A stretch of 64,000 nt of DNA from Calliphora vicina (lineage: Eukaryota; Arthropoda; Insecta; Diptera; Calliphoridae), in assembly GCF_958450345.1 (NCBI RefSeq), contig NC_088781.1, positions 25,707,857-25,771,856 of the forward strand, in the 5' to 3' direction. Numbering within the stretch: the first letter of the stretch is position 1; every line of letters starts with the position of its first letter. The position numbers and the translations under genes are program-made. The notes beneath the pieces were generated by a model that was not told the DNA's origin, ran no database searches, and saw only the letters and a program-made list of their open reading frames with translations. Of the stretch, positions 45,811-57,362 are shown piece after piece.

Positions 45811-46995
45811 CTAGTTCAGTTCTAGTTCAGTCCTAGGTTCAGTTCTAGGTTCAGTTCTAGGTTCAGTTCAAGGTTCAGTTCTAGGTTCAGTTCTAGGTTC
45901 TGTTCAAGGTTCAGTTCTAGATTCAGTTCTAGGTTCAGTTCTAGGTTCATTTCTAGGTTCAGTTCAAGGTTCATTACTAGATTCAGTTCAAAATTCAGTT
46001 CTAGTTTCAATTCAAGGTTCAGTTCAAGGTTCAGTTCTAGATTCAATTCTAGGTTCATTTCAAGGTTCAGTTCTAGATTCAGTTCAAGGTTCAGTTCTAG
46101 GTTCAGTTCTAGGTTCAGTTCTAGGTTCAGTTCTAGGTTCAGTTCTAGGTTCAGTTCAAGGTTCAGTTCTAGATTCAGTTCTAGATTCAGTTCTAGGTTC
46201 AGTTCTAGGTTCAGTTCTAGGTTCAGTTCTAGATTCAGTTCTAGGTTCAGTTCTAGGTTCAGTTCAAGGTTCAGTTCTAGATTCAGTTCTAGATTCAGTT
46301 CTAGGTTCAGTTCTAGGTTCTGTTCAAGGTTCAGCTCTAGATTCAGTTCTAGATTCAGTTCAGATCTAGATTCAGTTCTAGATTCAGTTCTAGTTTCAGT
46401 TCTAGATTCAGTTCTAGGTTCAGTTCTAGGTTCAGTTCTAGGTTCATTTCAAGGTTCAGTTCAAGGTTAAGTTCTAGATTCAGTTCTAGGTTCAGTTCTA
46501 GGTTCAGTTCTAGATTCAGATCTATATTCAGTTCTAGGTTCATTTCAAGGTTCAGTTCTAGGTTCAGATCTAGGTTCAGTTCTAGGTTCATTTCAAGGTT
46601 CAGTTCTAGGTTCAGTTCTAGGTTCAGTTCTAGGTTCAGTTCTAGGTTCAGTTCTAGGTTCAGTTCTAGGTTCAGTTCAAGGTTCAGTTCTAGGTTCAGT
46701 TCTAGGTTCAGTTCAAGGTTCAGTTCTATGTTCAGTTCTAGATTCAGTTCTAGATTCAGTTCTAGGTTCTGTTCAAGGTTCAGTTCTAGGTTCAGTTCTA
46801 GGTTCAGTTCTAGGTTCAGTTCAAGGTTCAGTTCTAGATTCAGTTCTAGATTCAGTTCTAGGTTCAGTTCTAGGTTCTGTTCAAGGTTCAGTTCTAGATT
46901 CAGTTCTAGGTTCAGTTCAGATCTAGATTCAGTTCTAGATTCAGTTCTAGTTTCAGTTCTAGATTCAGTTCTAGGTTCAGTTCTAGTTTAGTTCT
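45811..46995 (-). repeat. Satellite array 2: 12-bp monomer on the minus strand
   Basis: GGTTCAGTTCTA repeats (the complement of TAGAACTGAACC), about 98 copies with frequent variants (ggttcagttcaa, gattcagttcta, ggttctgttcaa). Larger blocks repeat too, for example 'gttcagatctagattcag' at about 46359 and 46915, so there is higher-order duplication. Frames (NLEL)n on the minus strand and (RFSS)n on the plus strand are artefacts of a 12-bp unit. Confidence 0.95.
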
Positions 46996-48225
46996 AAGAT
47001 CTTAATAAATCCATCAAATTGTAAATATGTCAATGTTTTGTTCTCTTGGCAGAATACATTTATTTACACTTCTGCCTGCAAATGTTTAACTTCTAAGTAG
47101 AGTGCAAATATCATTCAAATTAGCGTTCTAATGATTAGCAAACGTTGCTGTGTTCGTTATCCGTTCGTATTGTTACCACCAATTACACCAACTGACTACC
47201 AATACACCAGCAGGTCTTTTAAGCAGCAAACTGTCATTATTTTGAATAATTACTTTTGTAATTGTTTAGTTAAACTTGTAGTTTATTTATGATTTGTTAT
47301 TGTTGTTGCTGCTTGCTGCTCAAGCACTTGGTGCAGTTGTAAATCTTTGTTTTGACTGGGAGTGCAGACAAATGTCTGACACTTTTAGTTTCTGCTTTTT
47401 CAGTGTTTGAAAAATAAATAATATTAGTTTTTATTATTGCAGCAGTTTCTTTATTTTGCCTTTACACTTCGTCATTCATTTATTTTGATGTCAGTGCCGA
47501 GAAGTTTTATTTTGCAAAACTACAAATAAAAAATTGCTGGAAAACAACTTGGAATTGCAAGTGCGTGATTTATATAGTATCTGAGTATATTTCAAGAGGT
47601 GTTTTTACCATTTTAATACAACCAGTTAGTTACTGAGTTAGTCAGTTAGCAGCAGTAGCAGTCGGGATTAATTTATGCGCCTTATTTAGTCATTCTATAC
47701 ATTTATTTCAATATCAATTTAAGCACCTTTTATTTGAGACGAAAGAGACATGGTCATGTGGCATGAGTCATTGTGTAATACATAAAATAACATGTACAAA
47801 ATAACATTCATAAATGTGATCTTTCCGCAGAAATTAACAATAAATATTGTTATTTACTATTGATTGGTTTGTTTAAATAAAATAAAAATCAGTCAACATT
47901 TTACATGTTTATGACCATAATTAGCTGGTTTATTAATAAATCTCAGTTAGTGAGAAATAAAATAAACTGTGTCCACTTTTGGTACTAAAAATTAGCTGCT
48001 AACTTAAAAAAAAAACTTGCAGAGACTTGATATATTTTTATTTTAATTTGAAAGTAAATTTATTTTAGCTCCAGTTCGTTAGTGATACAAAGAATAATAT
48101 TTCAATATAATTTAAGCAATTATTAACAAAGCTTCTCTAATAATATGTCTGCTCTATTTTTATTGAGCAAGATCTTTTTGAATGTGATTATGGATTAAAT
48201 TTGGAAAGATCTGTGATGGACTTCT
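46996..48225. other. Non-repetitive intronic sequence with homeodomain-like cores
   Basis: 47040-47560 is less A/T-rich, with TAAT/ATTA cores (gcgttctaatgattagc, 'taattacttttgtaattg'), a CTGCTGCTTGCTGCTC-type run and no repeats. Candidate regulatory DNA. An acceptor-like 'gctttttcag' near 47401 has no matching donor. Confidence 0.3.
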
Positions 48226-48244
48226 ATCAAAAATTAGACACATT

Positions 48245-48480
48245 TTTATACCCACCATTAAACAAGATCAAAGGGTTTATTGATTTTGTCATTCCGTTTG
48301 TAACATATAGAAATATTGGTCGTAGAACCAAAAAGTATATAGATATTAATACGTCTATCTGTTGAAAACAGGATAGGTCCCAACCGAAAGGAGCTAGCTG
48401 GCTGAAATTTTGCACAAATAGTCTCTGTTAATTCAAATCTCCATAGAAGGACAAAACTATATATTGATGGTGGGTATACG
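48245..48480 (+). mobile_element. Mini-me/DINE-1-like element, type 2
   Basis: It starts TTTTATACCCACCATTAAAC, includes 'ttgtcattccgtttgtaac' (the conserved core of dipteran mini-me elements), 'gctagctggctgaaattttg' plus 'cacaaatag', and ends 'gatggtgggtatac', complementary to the start. No (GTCY)n expansion in this copy. The minus frame 48227-48415 is a shadow. Confidence 0.6.
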
Positions 48481-48595
48481 CTCTAACTTGTTTATGTAGA
48501 AATAATACATCATACATCTAAAACTCATAGTCTAAAATTATTGCCCGTTTTGCAATCCCAGCTTTGAGATTTAAGAAAACTTAGCCTGAATTAAC

Positions 48596-49170
48596 AAGTA
48601 AGAGAACTATATTTAGCTGTGCCGAATCTTATATACCCTTCACAAAATTATACTTTAAAATACAAATTATAAATATTTTTAGGTAAACAAAATTAAAAAA
48701 AAAAATTTTTTTCAAAAATTTTTTTTGCAACTGTTCTTTTTCAAAATTTTTGTTTTTTAATTTATTAGTGAAACAAATTTTTGACAAAAAAAATTTTTTT
48801 GCTGAAAAAAAAATTCTGGTCAAAAAATATTTTTCCCCATTTTGAACCATTGTAGGTCGGACTTACTATATACGTCGTTGCAATGGACTTTCAAATATCT
48901 GTCATTAGATATCCATATTGTCTACATTAATGATTTAGTAATCCAGATATAGATACAAAATCGGTCAAAAATCTAGGTTGTCCTGGTTTTTTCCTTATAT
49001 CTCAGCCATTTGTGGGCCGATTTTCTCGATTATAAATAACAACCGAACCAGGTCTATAACGTATATATTGATGTATGAATTATGTATGTAAATTATTTGG
49101 GGGCTTCGGAAAGTTGATTTCCACATACATCCAACATACATCTATAACGATCCAGAATATATATACTTTA
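48596..49170 (-). mobile_element. Helentron/DINE-1-like copy (family A), minus orientation
   Basis: It begins ACAAGTAAGAGAACTATATT with a decayed hairpin and 'tatacccttcac', has the A/T-rich core, then 'gtcggacttactatatacgt', then the segment around 'tttcctt.atatctcagcca' shared with 52.9 and 53.55 kb, ending at 'atgtattgatg' and 'tttccacatac' text. It is longer than the copy at 660. The mariner copy follows directly. Confidence 0.6.
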
Positions 49171-49184
49171 TGATCGCCAATGAA

Positions 49185-50147
49185 AAATGTGGAAATGTGT
49201 TCCATCGGTTTTAACGTGCGATATATGGTTTCTTCGGTTCAGAAGTGGTGATTTTTACACGATTTTTACCAAAAAAAGTTTGAAGAATAAGAATTGGAGG
49301 CATTACTCCATGAAGATTGTTGTCAAACTCAACAAGAGCTTGTAAATTCATTGGAAGCTACTCAAGCAGCAATTTAAAAACTTTGGCGAGCATCAGAATT
49401 CATCCAAAATCAGGGAAATTGGGTACAATACGAATTGAAGCCGATAGACCTTGAAACATGATTTTGCATGTCCGAAATGATGCTTGAACTGAAAATCATT
49501 TTTGCACTGAATCACTACTTGCAATGAAAAATGATTCCATTACGCTAACCCGAAGCGTAAGTGATCGTATATGAAGCCCGACGAACCAGCCGAATCGACA
49601 CCAAAGCCAAATATCCATGGCGTTAAAGTAATGCTCGGTATTTGGTGGGACCAAAATGGTCCTTATCTATTATGAGCTGCTGAAATCTGGCCAGACCATC
49701 ACAGGGAACCTGTACCGAACGCAACTAATTCGTTTGAAGCAGCATTGGCCGAAATACTCCAAGAATATGCGGCAAGACATGAAACCTTAATATTCCACCA
49801 TGACAATAATCGGCCACATGTTTCAATGCCTGTCAAAAACTATTTAGAAAGAAGTGGTTGGTAAGTTTTGCCTCACCCGCTTTATAGTCCAGACCTTGCC
49901 CTATCCGAATACTATTGGTTTCGATCCATGCAGAACGCTATCACTGGCATACGTTTCACTTTGGAACAGAGTATCCGATATTGAATTGATTCGTTCTTGG
50001 CCTCAAAAGATGAGCAGTTCTTTTGGCTCGGATTCTGTTGCCAGAAAGATGGGAAAAGGTCATAAATAACAATGACCAATACTTTGAATAAATCTATATT
50101 GTACAAATGTTTCAAAATAAATTTTGAAAAATATCCTGCATTTTTAA
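49185..50147 (+). pseudogene. Mariner transposase copy 5
   Basis: It lacks the 5' terminus. The + strand carries FEE.ELEALLHEDCCQTQQE, then a decayed ITCNEK (first catalytic Asp to Asn), AESTPKPNIHGVKVMLGIWW, HDNNRPHV (second Asp kept), YSPDLALSEYYWF (third kept), and a C-terminus ARKMGKGHK region with the stop after YFE. It ends with TIR-like 'atatcctgcattttta', complementary to the 5' TIR at 23730. Broken by stops. Confidence 0.7.
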
Positions 50148-50161
50148 CTCTTTCCTGTTTA

Positions 50162-50540
50162 GTGGTCACTTTCTAACCACCTTTTCTAGAGTCTTTAAAC
50201 AATTTTTAGTGTCATCTATTGGCATTTTGCTAAACAATTAAATATTTTAAAGTCATTGTTTAAGTTTTTTGGCAAAACTTTACCTTCAGGTTGCTCTGAT
50301 TAGATTAATATATTAATTTGAAGATATTGTAAACCTCAGTTTTGCTAAGTGGTTTTCCCGCATTCAATAAAAAGAGGTCAGAGTGGTTATATTTTTCTAA
50401 CCAGAGCTTAATGAAGGCAAAGTTTTGCCAAACATCTTAAACGATGACTTAAAAACATTTAATTGTTTAGCAAAATGCAAATAGATGCCAATAAACTATG
50501 TTTTACAGACTATAGAAAAGGTGGTTAGTAAAGTGACCAC
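50162..50540. mobile_element. Palindromic MITE, 379 bp, TA target site
   Basis: TIR GTGGTCACTTTCTAACCACC / ...GGTGGTTAGTAAAGTGACCAC is flanked by TA (50160-50161, 50541-50542). Arms extend further (caaaatgc...taaacaattaaat). It lies 15 bp from the mariner 3' terminus at 50147. Confidence 0.75.
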
Positions 50541-50544
50541 TAAA

Positions 50545-52604
50545 CCGCAAAGTATTAAACCAATCTGAGGCAAAATATATTATTTTTCGTAACTGTTTTA
50601 AACAGTTTGGCACATCTGCAACAATTCCATCGATGAAACGATCAATACACATTAAACTCTAATAACGAATAATTGAAAACACTATCATCGATCAGTTTTC
50701 AGCAGACACTTTAATATTTCTCTAAACATTTGTTTATTTATTTATATATCTTATCATTATGACACATATATTTTATGTAGTTTTAAAGATAAATAACCAC
50801 ATACGCTTAAGTACAAAATAAAATTATACGTTTTTTTCTCCTAACAAACCCATTATCAGATACTGGTATAAATTTATTAAAATAAGTACTCTTTCATATG
50901 TTGTTATGTACACAAAAACAAAAAAAAAACGCTAATGTATTAAATTATTTATAGGACATAATGTCGTTTGATATTTATTTTGTCATGTATGTTATAAACA
51001 TTTTTATGTACGATTTTTTTTTGTTTGTATTAAAACAAATACGAATAAGTATTAAGTAACTGAGTGAGGGGAATTATTGGCTGATAAAAATAAAATAATG
51101 CTAAATTATTAAGAAACCTAAGAAAACCACGCATTCTAGAGTTGTATGACATAGTAACCGATAAAATTTGTGTGTGTTTTTTTTTATTGAACAAAAATAA
51201 ATTCAAATAAATTTTTGCTAAATTTTAAAAGCAGGCCACTCCTACTACAATACTCCATCTCAAAAAAAAAACAATTGAATTGAATTGAATCCATTTAAAT
51301 TTGTTTTTCTAGATAAAAATCAAAGAAATTATTAGCTCATATTTTGATTTGCTTTTTTGCATGTTAAACTCTTAAAAGTATTTAAACTGCTATACATTTT
51401 CCACCATCTGGTCATAATTGAGTTCAATTAATTGTTACTGTATTGTTGTATAATAAAGAAAATTGTTTATTAAATCCCACAAATACCCATACATGTTGAG
51501 GAAAATGTTGCAAGCCTTAAACGCTTTTGTTAACACGACAACTAGACTCAACATACTTGTAAAATGTTGTGTAAACTGTCAAGTCAGTCAGTGTTGGGAC
51601 TGGAAAATGTTGTGAACGAGTTACATACATGAATGTTCAAGAGGACAGATGGATAAATTAAATCAAAAATATGTCTAATAGATATTAATGGACATGACAT
51701 TATTCATCATAATACGTCAAGGAAACTTTAAAGGAAAAACCAACAGAATTAAAATGCAAATTATTTAAGTGGAATGAAATAGAAGGTCTTGTTTTAAGTA
51801 CTAGAAATATAATATAAGAGAAAACTTCAATAGCATTAAATTGTTAAAAAACATGTAAATACCAATATTTAGATTGAGGAGCCGTAGAACAAAGTGTACT
51901 TTTTGAAAATTTAAAAATTTTGGGAAATTTATTTTTTCTTTTTCTAGAAGATTTCAACCCATATATTATAAAAATACCAAAAAATCAATTTGTAAAAAAT
52001 TTCGAAAAAGTACCTTTTGTTCTGCGGCTCCTCAATTATGAAAGAAATTTAAAATTATCCAAGTACACTCAGGTCTCGTTTAACGTTTTTACTGTTTTTT
52101 TATGCGATTTTTCTTTGGATTTTTAATTAAAATTTGAATTGAGTATCGCTGAAAATTTAAAATAAAAGTGCTAAATGGTTTCTATAAACTTTGTACTTGG
52201 TACCAACAAAAATTAACATTTGTAAAATGTAAGCAAAATATTGAAAAATTTTATAAATTTTTTAAAACTAAAATAAAAATGTACCAAAATAGTACATTTA
52301 TTATTAAATTTTGGCGCTAAATAGGCACCAAAGTATTCAAGCGGAACTTTTATGTATGTTTGTAACCAATTTCTGTATTAAGTACTCAACTTATGGCGGC
52401 TTCGGAAAGCTGATTTCAATATGACTACATCGACTGGAAATTACACTCATGATGAAGAGTATAAAAATTACCCAACAAAAGTACCTCAAAATTTTACAAT
52501 TATTTCATTCAAATTTAGTACTAAAGTGCCATAAAGTTGATATATGTAAGTAGAAACAAATTTATATTTTGTTTTATTTATTTCAGGCTAAACAATTTTA
52601 TTTT
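50545..52604. other. AT-rich sequence, presumed intron
   Basis: No gene recognised. 52380-52460 holds a short piece ('cggcttcggaaagctgattt') of the mini-me family. The + frame 51920-52126 is unsupported. Confidence 0.4.
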
Positions 52605-53398
52605 TATACCCTTCACCTTCGTGAGAAGGGTATATATAAGTTTGTCATTCCGTTTGTAATTTCTACATTTTTCATTTCCGACCCTATAAAGTATATATAT
52701 TCTGGATCCTTATAGATAGCGGAGTCGATTAAGCCATGTCCGTCTGTCTGTCTGTCTGTCCGTCTGTCTGTCTGTCTGTCTGTTGAAATCAGTTTTCTGA
52801 AGACCCCAGATATCTTCGGGATCCAAATCTTCAATAATTCTGTCAGACATGCTTTCGAGAATTTTGCTATTTAAAATCAGCAAAATCGGTCCACAAATTG
52901 CTGAGATATGAGGAAAAAACCAAGACAACCTCGATTTTTGACCTATTTTTGACCTATATCTGGATTACTATGACATTAATATAGACAATATGGATATCTA
53001 ATGATAGATATTTCAAAGACATTTGCAACGACGTATATAAGACCATAGTAAGTTGGACCTACAATGGGTCAAAATCGGGAAAAAAAATTTTAAACCGAAT
53101 TTTTTTTTTCAAAAAAAAAAAATTTAAAAAACCAAAAAAAAAATTTTTTAAAATTTAAAAAAAAAAAATTTGAATTTAAAAAAAAAAAAAAATTTAAATT
53201 TAAAAAAAAAAAAAAATTTAAATTTAAAAAAAAAAAATTTAAAATAACAATCGAAAAATTTTTTTTCCAAAAAATGAAAAAAACAACTAAAAAAAAAATA
53301 AATTTTGTTTACCTAAAAATATTTAAAATTTTGAAGTATAATTTGGTGAAGGGTATATAAGATTCGGCACAGCCGAATATAGCACTCTTACTTGTTTA
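52605..53398 (+). mobile_element. Fullest mini-me/DINE-1 (Helentron-like) copy, family A
   Basis: It starts 'tatacccttcaccttcgtga' with the inverted 'gagaagggtatata', then 'ttgtcattccgtttgtaatt', 'cgaccctataaagtatatat', a (GTCY)n microsatellite at 52739-52782, the 'agaccccagatatcttcggg' region, an A/T-rich core (53085-53330), 'ggtgaagggtatataagatt', the hairpin TTCGGC..GCCGAA and terminal CTTACTTGT. This is the mini-me layout described for Diptera: a conserved core plus a GTCY microsatellite. Minus-strand frames 52613-52928 are artefacts of it. Confidence 0.75.
52739..52782 (+). repeat. (GTCY)n microsatellite
   Basis: Runs of GTCTGTCTGTC and GTCC directly inside the mini-me element. Expansion of this site is a known property of these elements. 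Confidence 0.85.
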
Positions 53399-54215
53399 TA
53401 CTGATAGCGTTGTCGATGTCATGTCCGTCTGTACGTCGGTATGTTGAAATCAACTTTCCGTTGCCCCCAAATAACTTATATACATGATTCATACATCAAT
53501 ATATCAGCTACAGACCCGGTTCGGTTACTATTTACAATTGAGAAAATCGGACCACACATGACTGAGATATAAGATAAACCAGGACAACCTGGATTTTTTA
53601 CCTATTTTTTTGTCTATATCCAGATTACTAAGCCATTAATATAGACAATATGAATATCTAATGATAGATATATCAAAGACGTATATAACATCATAGTAAG
53701 TTGGACCTACAATTAGTCAAATTCGGAAAAAAGATTTTTTTACCCCGAATTTTTTTTTACCAAAAAAATTTTTTTTTTCATAAAATTGTTTTCACTAAAA
53801 AATTAAAAAAAAAATTATTTCAAAAAGAAAAAAAAAATTAAAAAGAAATTTTGAAAAAAAAAAAATAAAAAAAAATTGGGCATAAAATTTTTTCCCAAAT
53901 TTTTTTAAAAAAATATATTGAATTGAAGACCTTTTCAGAGACGTATATAACGCCATAGAAAGTCGGACCTACAATGAATTAATTTTGTAAACCGATTTTT
54001 TTCTAATTTTTCATGAAAAAAATTAGTTTTTCACAAATTGTTTTCACTAATAAATTAAAAAAAATTTGAAAAAAAATGTTCACAAATTTTTGGAAAAAAA
54101 AATTTTGAAATGAAAATAAAAAAAAATTTGACATAAATTTTTTTTCAATCTTGTTTAACTAAAAATGTTTATTTTAAAATATAATTCGGTGAAGGGTCTC
54201 AACTTGTTTTCTTCA
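53399..54215 (+). mobile_element. Two further partial family A copies
   Basis: 53402-53930: 'tactgatagcgttgtcgatg' plus 'tcatgtccgtctgtacgtc', then the 'gttgaaatcaactttccg' region, 'gtatataacatcatagtaag' and an A/T-rich core. A second partial at 53935-54205 starts 'gacgtatataacgccataga' and ends 'aattcggtgaagggtctcaa'. Direct head-to-tail stacking of related copies is common for DINE-1 elements. Confidence 0.6.
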
Positions 54216-54638
54216 ATTTTGTACTAAAATTCTAAAGGTATCTAAAACAGCAGTTTTTGTTCCACAGTAGAAAAAGTACCAAACAATTTTACCCATTTGT
54301 TTAAAATGTTGTGATAAAGTGTAATAAATATGACATGCTTGTGCTATTTATCTCTTATAATTTCCGAGTTATAGGCAATTCAAAATTTTAAAATTTTGCC
54401 ATACCTTGGTCCGTTTTTTTAAAAATTTAGGGCGTATTTTTGGCCTAAATTTAGTCGATTTTTTTGACAGTTAGACAACTAAATTACGAATAACATACAA
54501 ATGATTTCAGAGGAATATCAATTATGGATCCAAAAATAAACGATTTTCAATTTATATATTCAAAAATATTAGATTTTTCCGTTTTTTTGGGTGAAAAGTT
54601 GACTTAACACTTTTTTATTAACCATAAACTTTCTTTAA

Positions 54639-54876
54639 CCCTCCGTTAGTCGCAATGATTTTCAATCGAGACTAATCGCAATGTATCAAATTGATATCAA
54701 TAAAAGAAAGGCGCGTTTGAAAATAATCTCTTCACTTTTTATTTCGAAAACATAAAAACAATATTAAATTCAAAGTATTTAAAAGAATAATACAAAAAAA
54801 ATTGCAGTATAAATATATTGTTATCAAAAAATAGCTTAAAACTGTATCAACTAGATCAGTTGCGAGTAACGGAGGG
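54639..54876. mobile_element. piggyBac-like MITE, 238 bp, TTAA target site
   Basis: Termini CCCTCCGTTA / TAACGGAGGG are flanked on both sides by TTAA (54635-54638 and 54877-54880). Subterminal inverted motifs GTCGCAA and TTGCGAG follow. TTAA duplication with CCC ends is diagnostic of the piggyBac superfamily. Confidence 0.85.
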
Positions 54877-54880
54877 TTAA

Positions 54881-55985
54881 GAACATATAACAATTTTACA
54901 TTTTTCTGTAACGTATATTTACGAAAAACATTTTGGTATAAAAAATATGTCCAATTTTTTATGCCCTTCGAAAATTGACCTATTTTTTTATCAAAATTTC
55001 AACATTGGGCCACATGTTCTAAAATCCCAAAGCTGGGATCAGTAAACGGAAAGCAGCTTTGGAAACCCTGATATGTTGCCTATTTATCCACATAGTATTT
55101 TCCCAGCCCCGAAAGAAATGTGGACCCTATTGGCACAATTGTAAAAAATACGATTTTTGGGATTTTCGCTATAATTTTTAGGAATTGCGAAATTCCTTTT
55201 GACCTTTTGACACGTTTTTTATCTTTGTTATTTAGAATGATAAATTTAAAAAACGTTGAAAATTTCATTGATTTTTTTTAATAAAGATTTTATTACATAT
55301 TTATTGAATTTCTAAAACTAAAATTTGTAAAAAAATTTTAATAGGATTGCAAATATTAGAACCAATTTGATCCACATTTATTCTGAACTAATTTTTTGTT
55401 GATTTATATAAGTTAATTTTTGGTCTTACAAAAAGCCAATATCTCAATTAGATTCAAAAATATGCCACTTTATAAAACTCAGTCTTTCAAAAGTATTGCA
55501 CATTTGTAGGGCTCATTTTAATAACTTAAACTCGAATATTCCTTGGCTACATCAAATTTTATTCCGATCGGACCAGCAGTTTACAAATGCCAGATTTATT
55601 TCCAAAAAAATTTCGATTCTCCTCCAATGTGCGTTGTAGGCCAAAACTTTGATTCGAAAATGTTTGCAATTTATTTGTCGCTATAAATTTAAGTACTGAA
55701 AAGCTAAAATAATTTACATAATTTTAGTGATAACCTTTTGAAGAATTTTATTAAATTCTTTATAGAAATAGAAATAAATATTTAAATTTGATTCGAAAAA
55801 ATTGCTAAAATCTATCACGTTTAAGTACAAAACTTTGGTACCAAAATTTGCGCTATTCATTTGACGCCTTAAAAGGCTCATTGGGGTCGTTAAATTAAGT
55901 ACTAAAAATACCCAAAATAATAAATTATTCTTAATTATTCTTGAACAAAATTGATTTCTTTTAGAGAATTTGAAATTAGACAAAA
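54881..55985. other. AT-rich sequence, presumed intron
   Basis: No gene or repeat recognised. The minus frames 55080-55268 and 55714-56025 have no family features. 54215-54634 is likewise featureless. Confidence 0.4.
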
Positions 55986-55990
55986 TAAAA

Positions 55991-56640
55991 CAAGTAAGAA
56001 AGTATGGTCGGTCAAGCCCGACCATATAATACCCTACATTAAGTAAAAGAGCAAAAACATTTTTCTTTTAAAATTTCAATAATTTATATTTTTGAGTGAT
56101 TTTCGGAAGTGGGCCTTATATGGGAGCTATGACCAATTATGAACCGATCACCATGAAATTGCGTCGTGTGATTTATGTCTATATGAAAGTTAACTATGTT
56201 GAATTTTGTGTGTATACCAACATTTTTAAGAGATTTATGCACGTTAAAGTGATTTTCGGAAGCAGGTCTATATGGGAGCTATGACTAATTATGAACCGAT
56301 CGTAACAAAATTTGGTGAAATGAATTTTGTATATATAAAACTTATTTGGAGCGCAATTTGTGGAGATACATTTATAAATTAAGCATTTTTGACCGATAAA
56401 GTCCAATTTCGGGAGGACATTTGTATGGGGGCTAGGTGAAATAATGGACCGATTTCAGCCGATTGCGACCTGTACTCTGACAGACGGACGGACATCGTTT
56501 AATCAACTCAGAAAGTGATTCTAAGTCGATCGGTATACTTTAAGGTGGGTGTTGGACTAATATTTTTGGGTGTTACAAACATCTGCACAAACGCACAATA
56601 TCCTCTCCACTATGGTGGTGTAGGGTATAATTATGAAGCG
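55991..56640 (-). mobile_element. Fullest family B Helentron-like copy
   Basis: It starts ACAAGTAAGAAAGTATGG with the hairpin TATGGTCGG-TCAAG-CCCGACCATA. It has two tandem forms of 'gattttcggaag.gg.ct.ta' plus 'tgggagctatgac.aattatg' (56096 and 56252), then 'cagacggacggacatcgttt' and 'gggtgttacaaacatctgca', and ends 'ggtggtgtagggtataatt', complementary to the 'aataccctaca' near the start. The frame 56096-56284 is an artefact. Confidence 0.7.
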
Positions 56641-56644
56641 AAAA

Positions 56645-57105
56645 ATATATTAAAATTTATTGCCTAGCCAAAAACTTGAAATCTGAAAACGAAATTATGG
56701 CGGGACAAAGTTGTATTTCTTCTTGGTTTCGGCTATAAAATTTTTTAAAATTATTTCATAGATTAGACACTTGAGAATAGCGCTTTGATATACTTATGTA
56801 CATTAAACAAAATATTTAACATTGTGAACTTCAATAGCATTTGAAAGAAACAATAAAATATTTTGTCTAAAATAAGAAAAAAAATGTTATGATATGCATG
56901 ACCGGGCTTGCTGGCGCCTGTTAGCACATGCTTTAAAAATCAACATATTTTGAATGATTTCCAATAAAATATTTCAATATTTTAACAATAGTCTCAAATT
57001 TTTTTTTTTTTTTTTTGGAAAATCTAAACACTTTTTCTACATTCAATGCAAATATTATGGGTATTCAAAGTTTACTTCAAAATTTTAAAAATTTATTTTC
57101 AAAAT
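56645..57105. other. AT-rich, nothing recognised
   Basis: Contains a 20-nt T run near 57000. No gene or repeat. Confidence 0.4.
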
Positions 57106-57110
57106 TTAAT

Positions 57111-57334
57111 CACCCCTATCGACAATAACATGTGAAATTTTGTTCCCATGAAATATCTATTTCCCTCGAAGAGAAAATTGCTATTGTGATATTCCCCTGA
57201 ACTTTTCATTCACAATAGTTAATTTTGTTCGTAACAGCTGTTTATTGTTTACACAATTTCACAACAAGAGGAATTTTTTCACGTGAACAAAGTTGATGAA
57301 CGAAAAAGTGAAATATTGATTCGCGATAGGGGTG
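57111..57334 (+). mobile_element. MITE with CACCCCTATCG termini, copy 2
   Basis: CACCCCTATCG...CGATAGGGGTG, 224 bp, collinear with 21734-21992. Shares 'gtaacagctgtttattgttt' and 'ttcacgtgaacaaagttg'. Confidence 0.7.
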
Positions 57335-57362
57335 AATGATTTTTCATTAAATTTTAAATTAT

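Noticed and set aside
45822..46591. (NLEL)n frames on the minus strand and (RFSS)n at 46728-46991 on the plus strand
   Set aside because: Same cause: a monomer length divisible by three keeps frames open on both strands.
55714..56025. 103-residue minus-strand frame
   Set aside because: Runs from AT-rich DNA into the start of a Helentron-like repeat. Chance frame.
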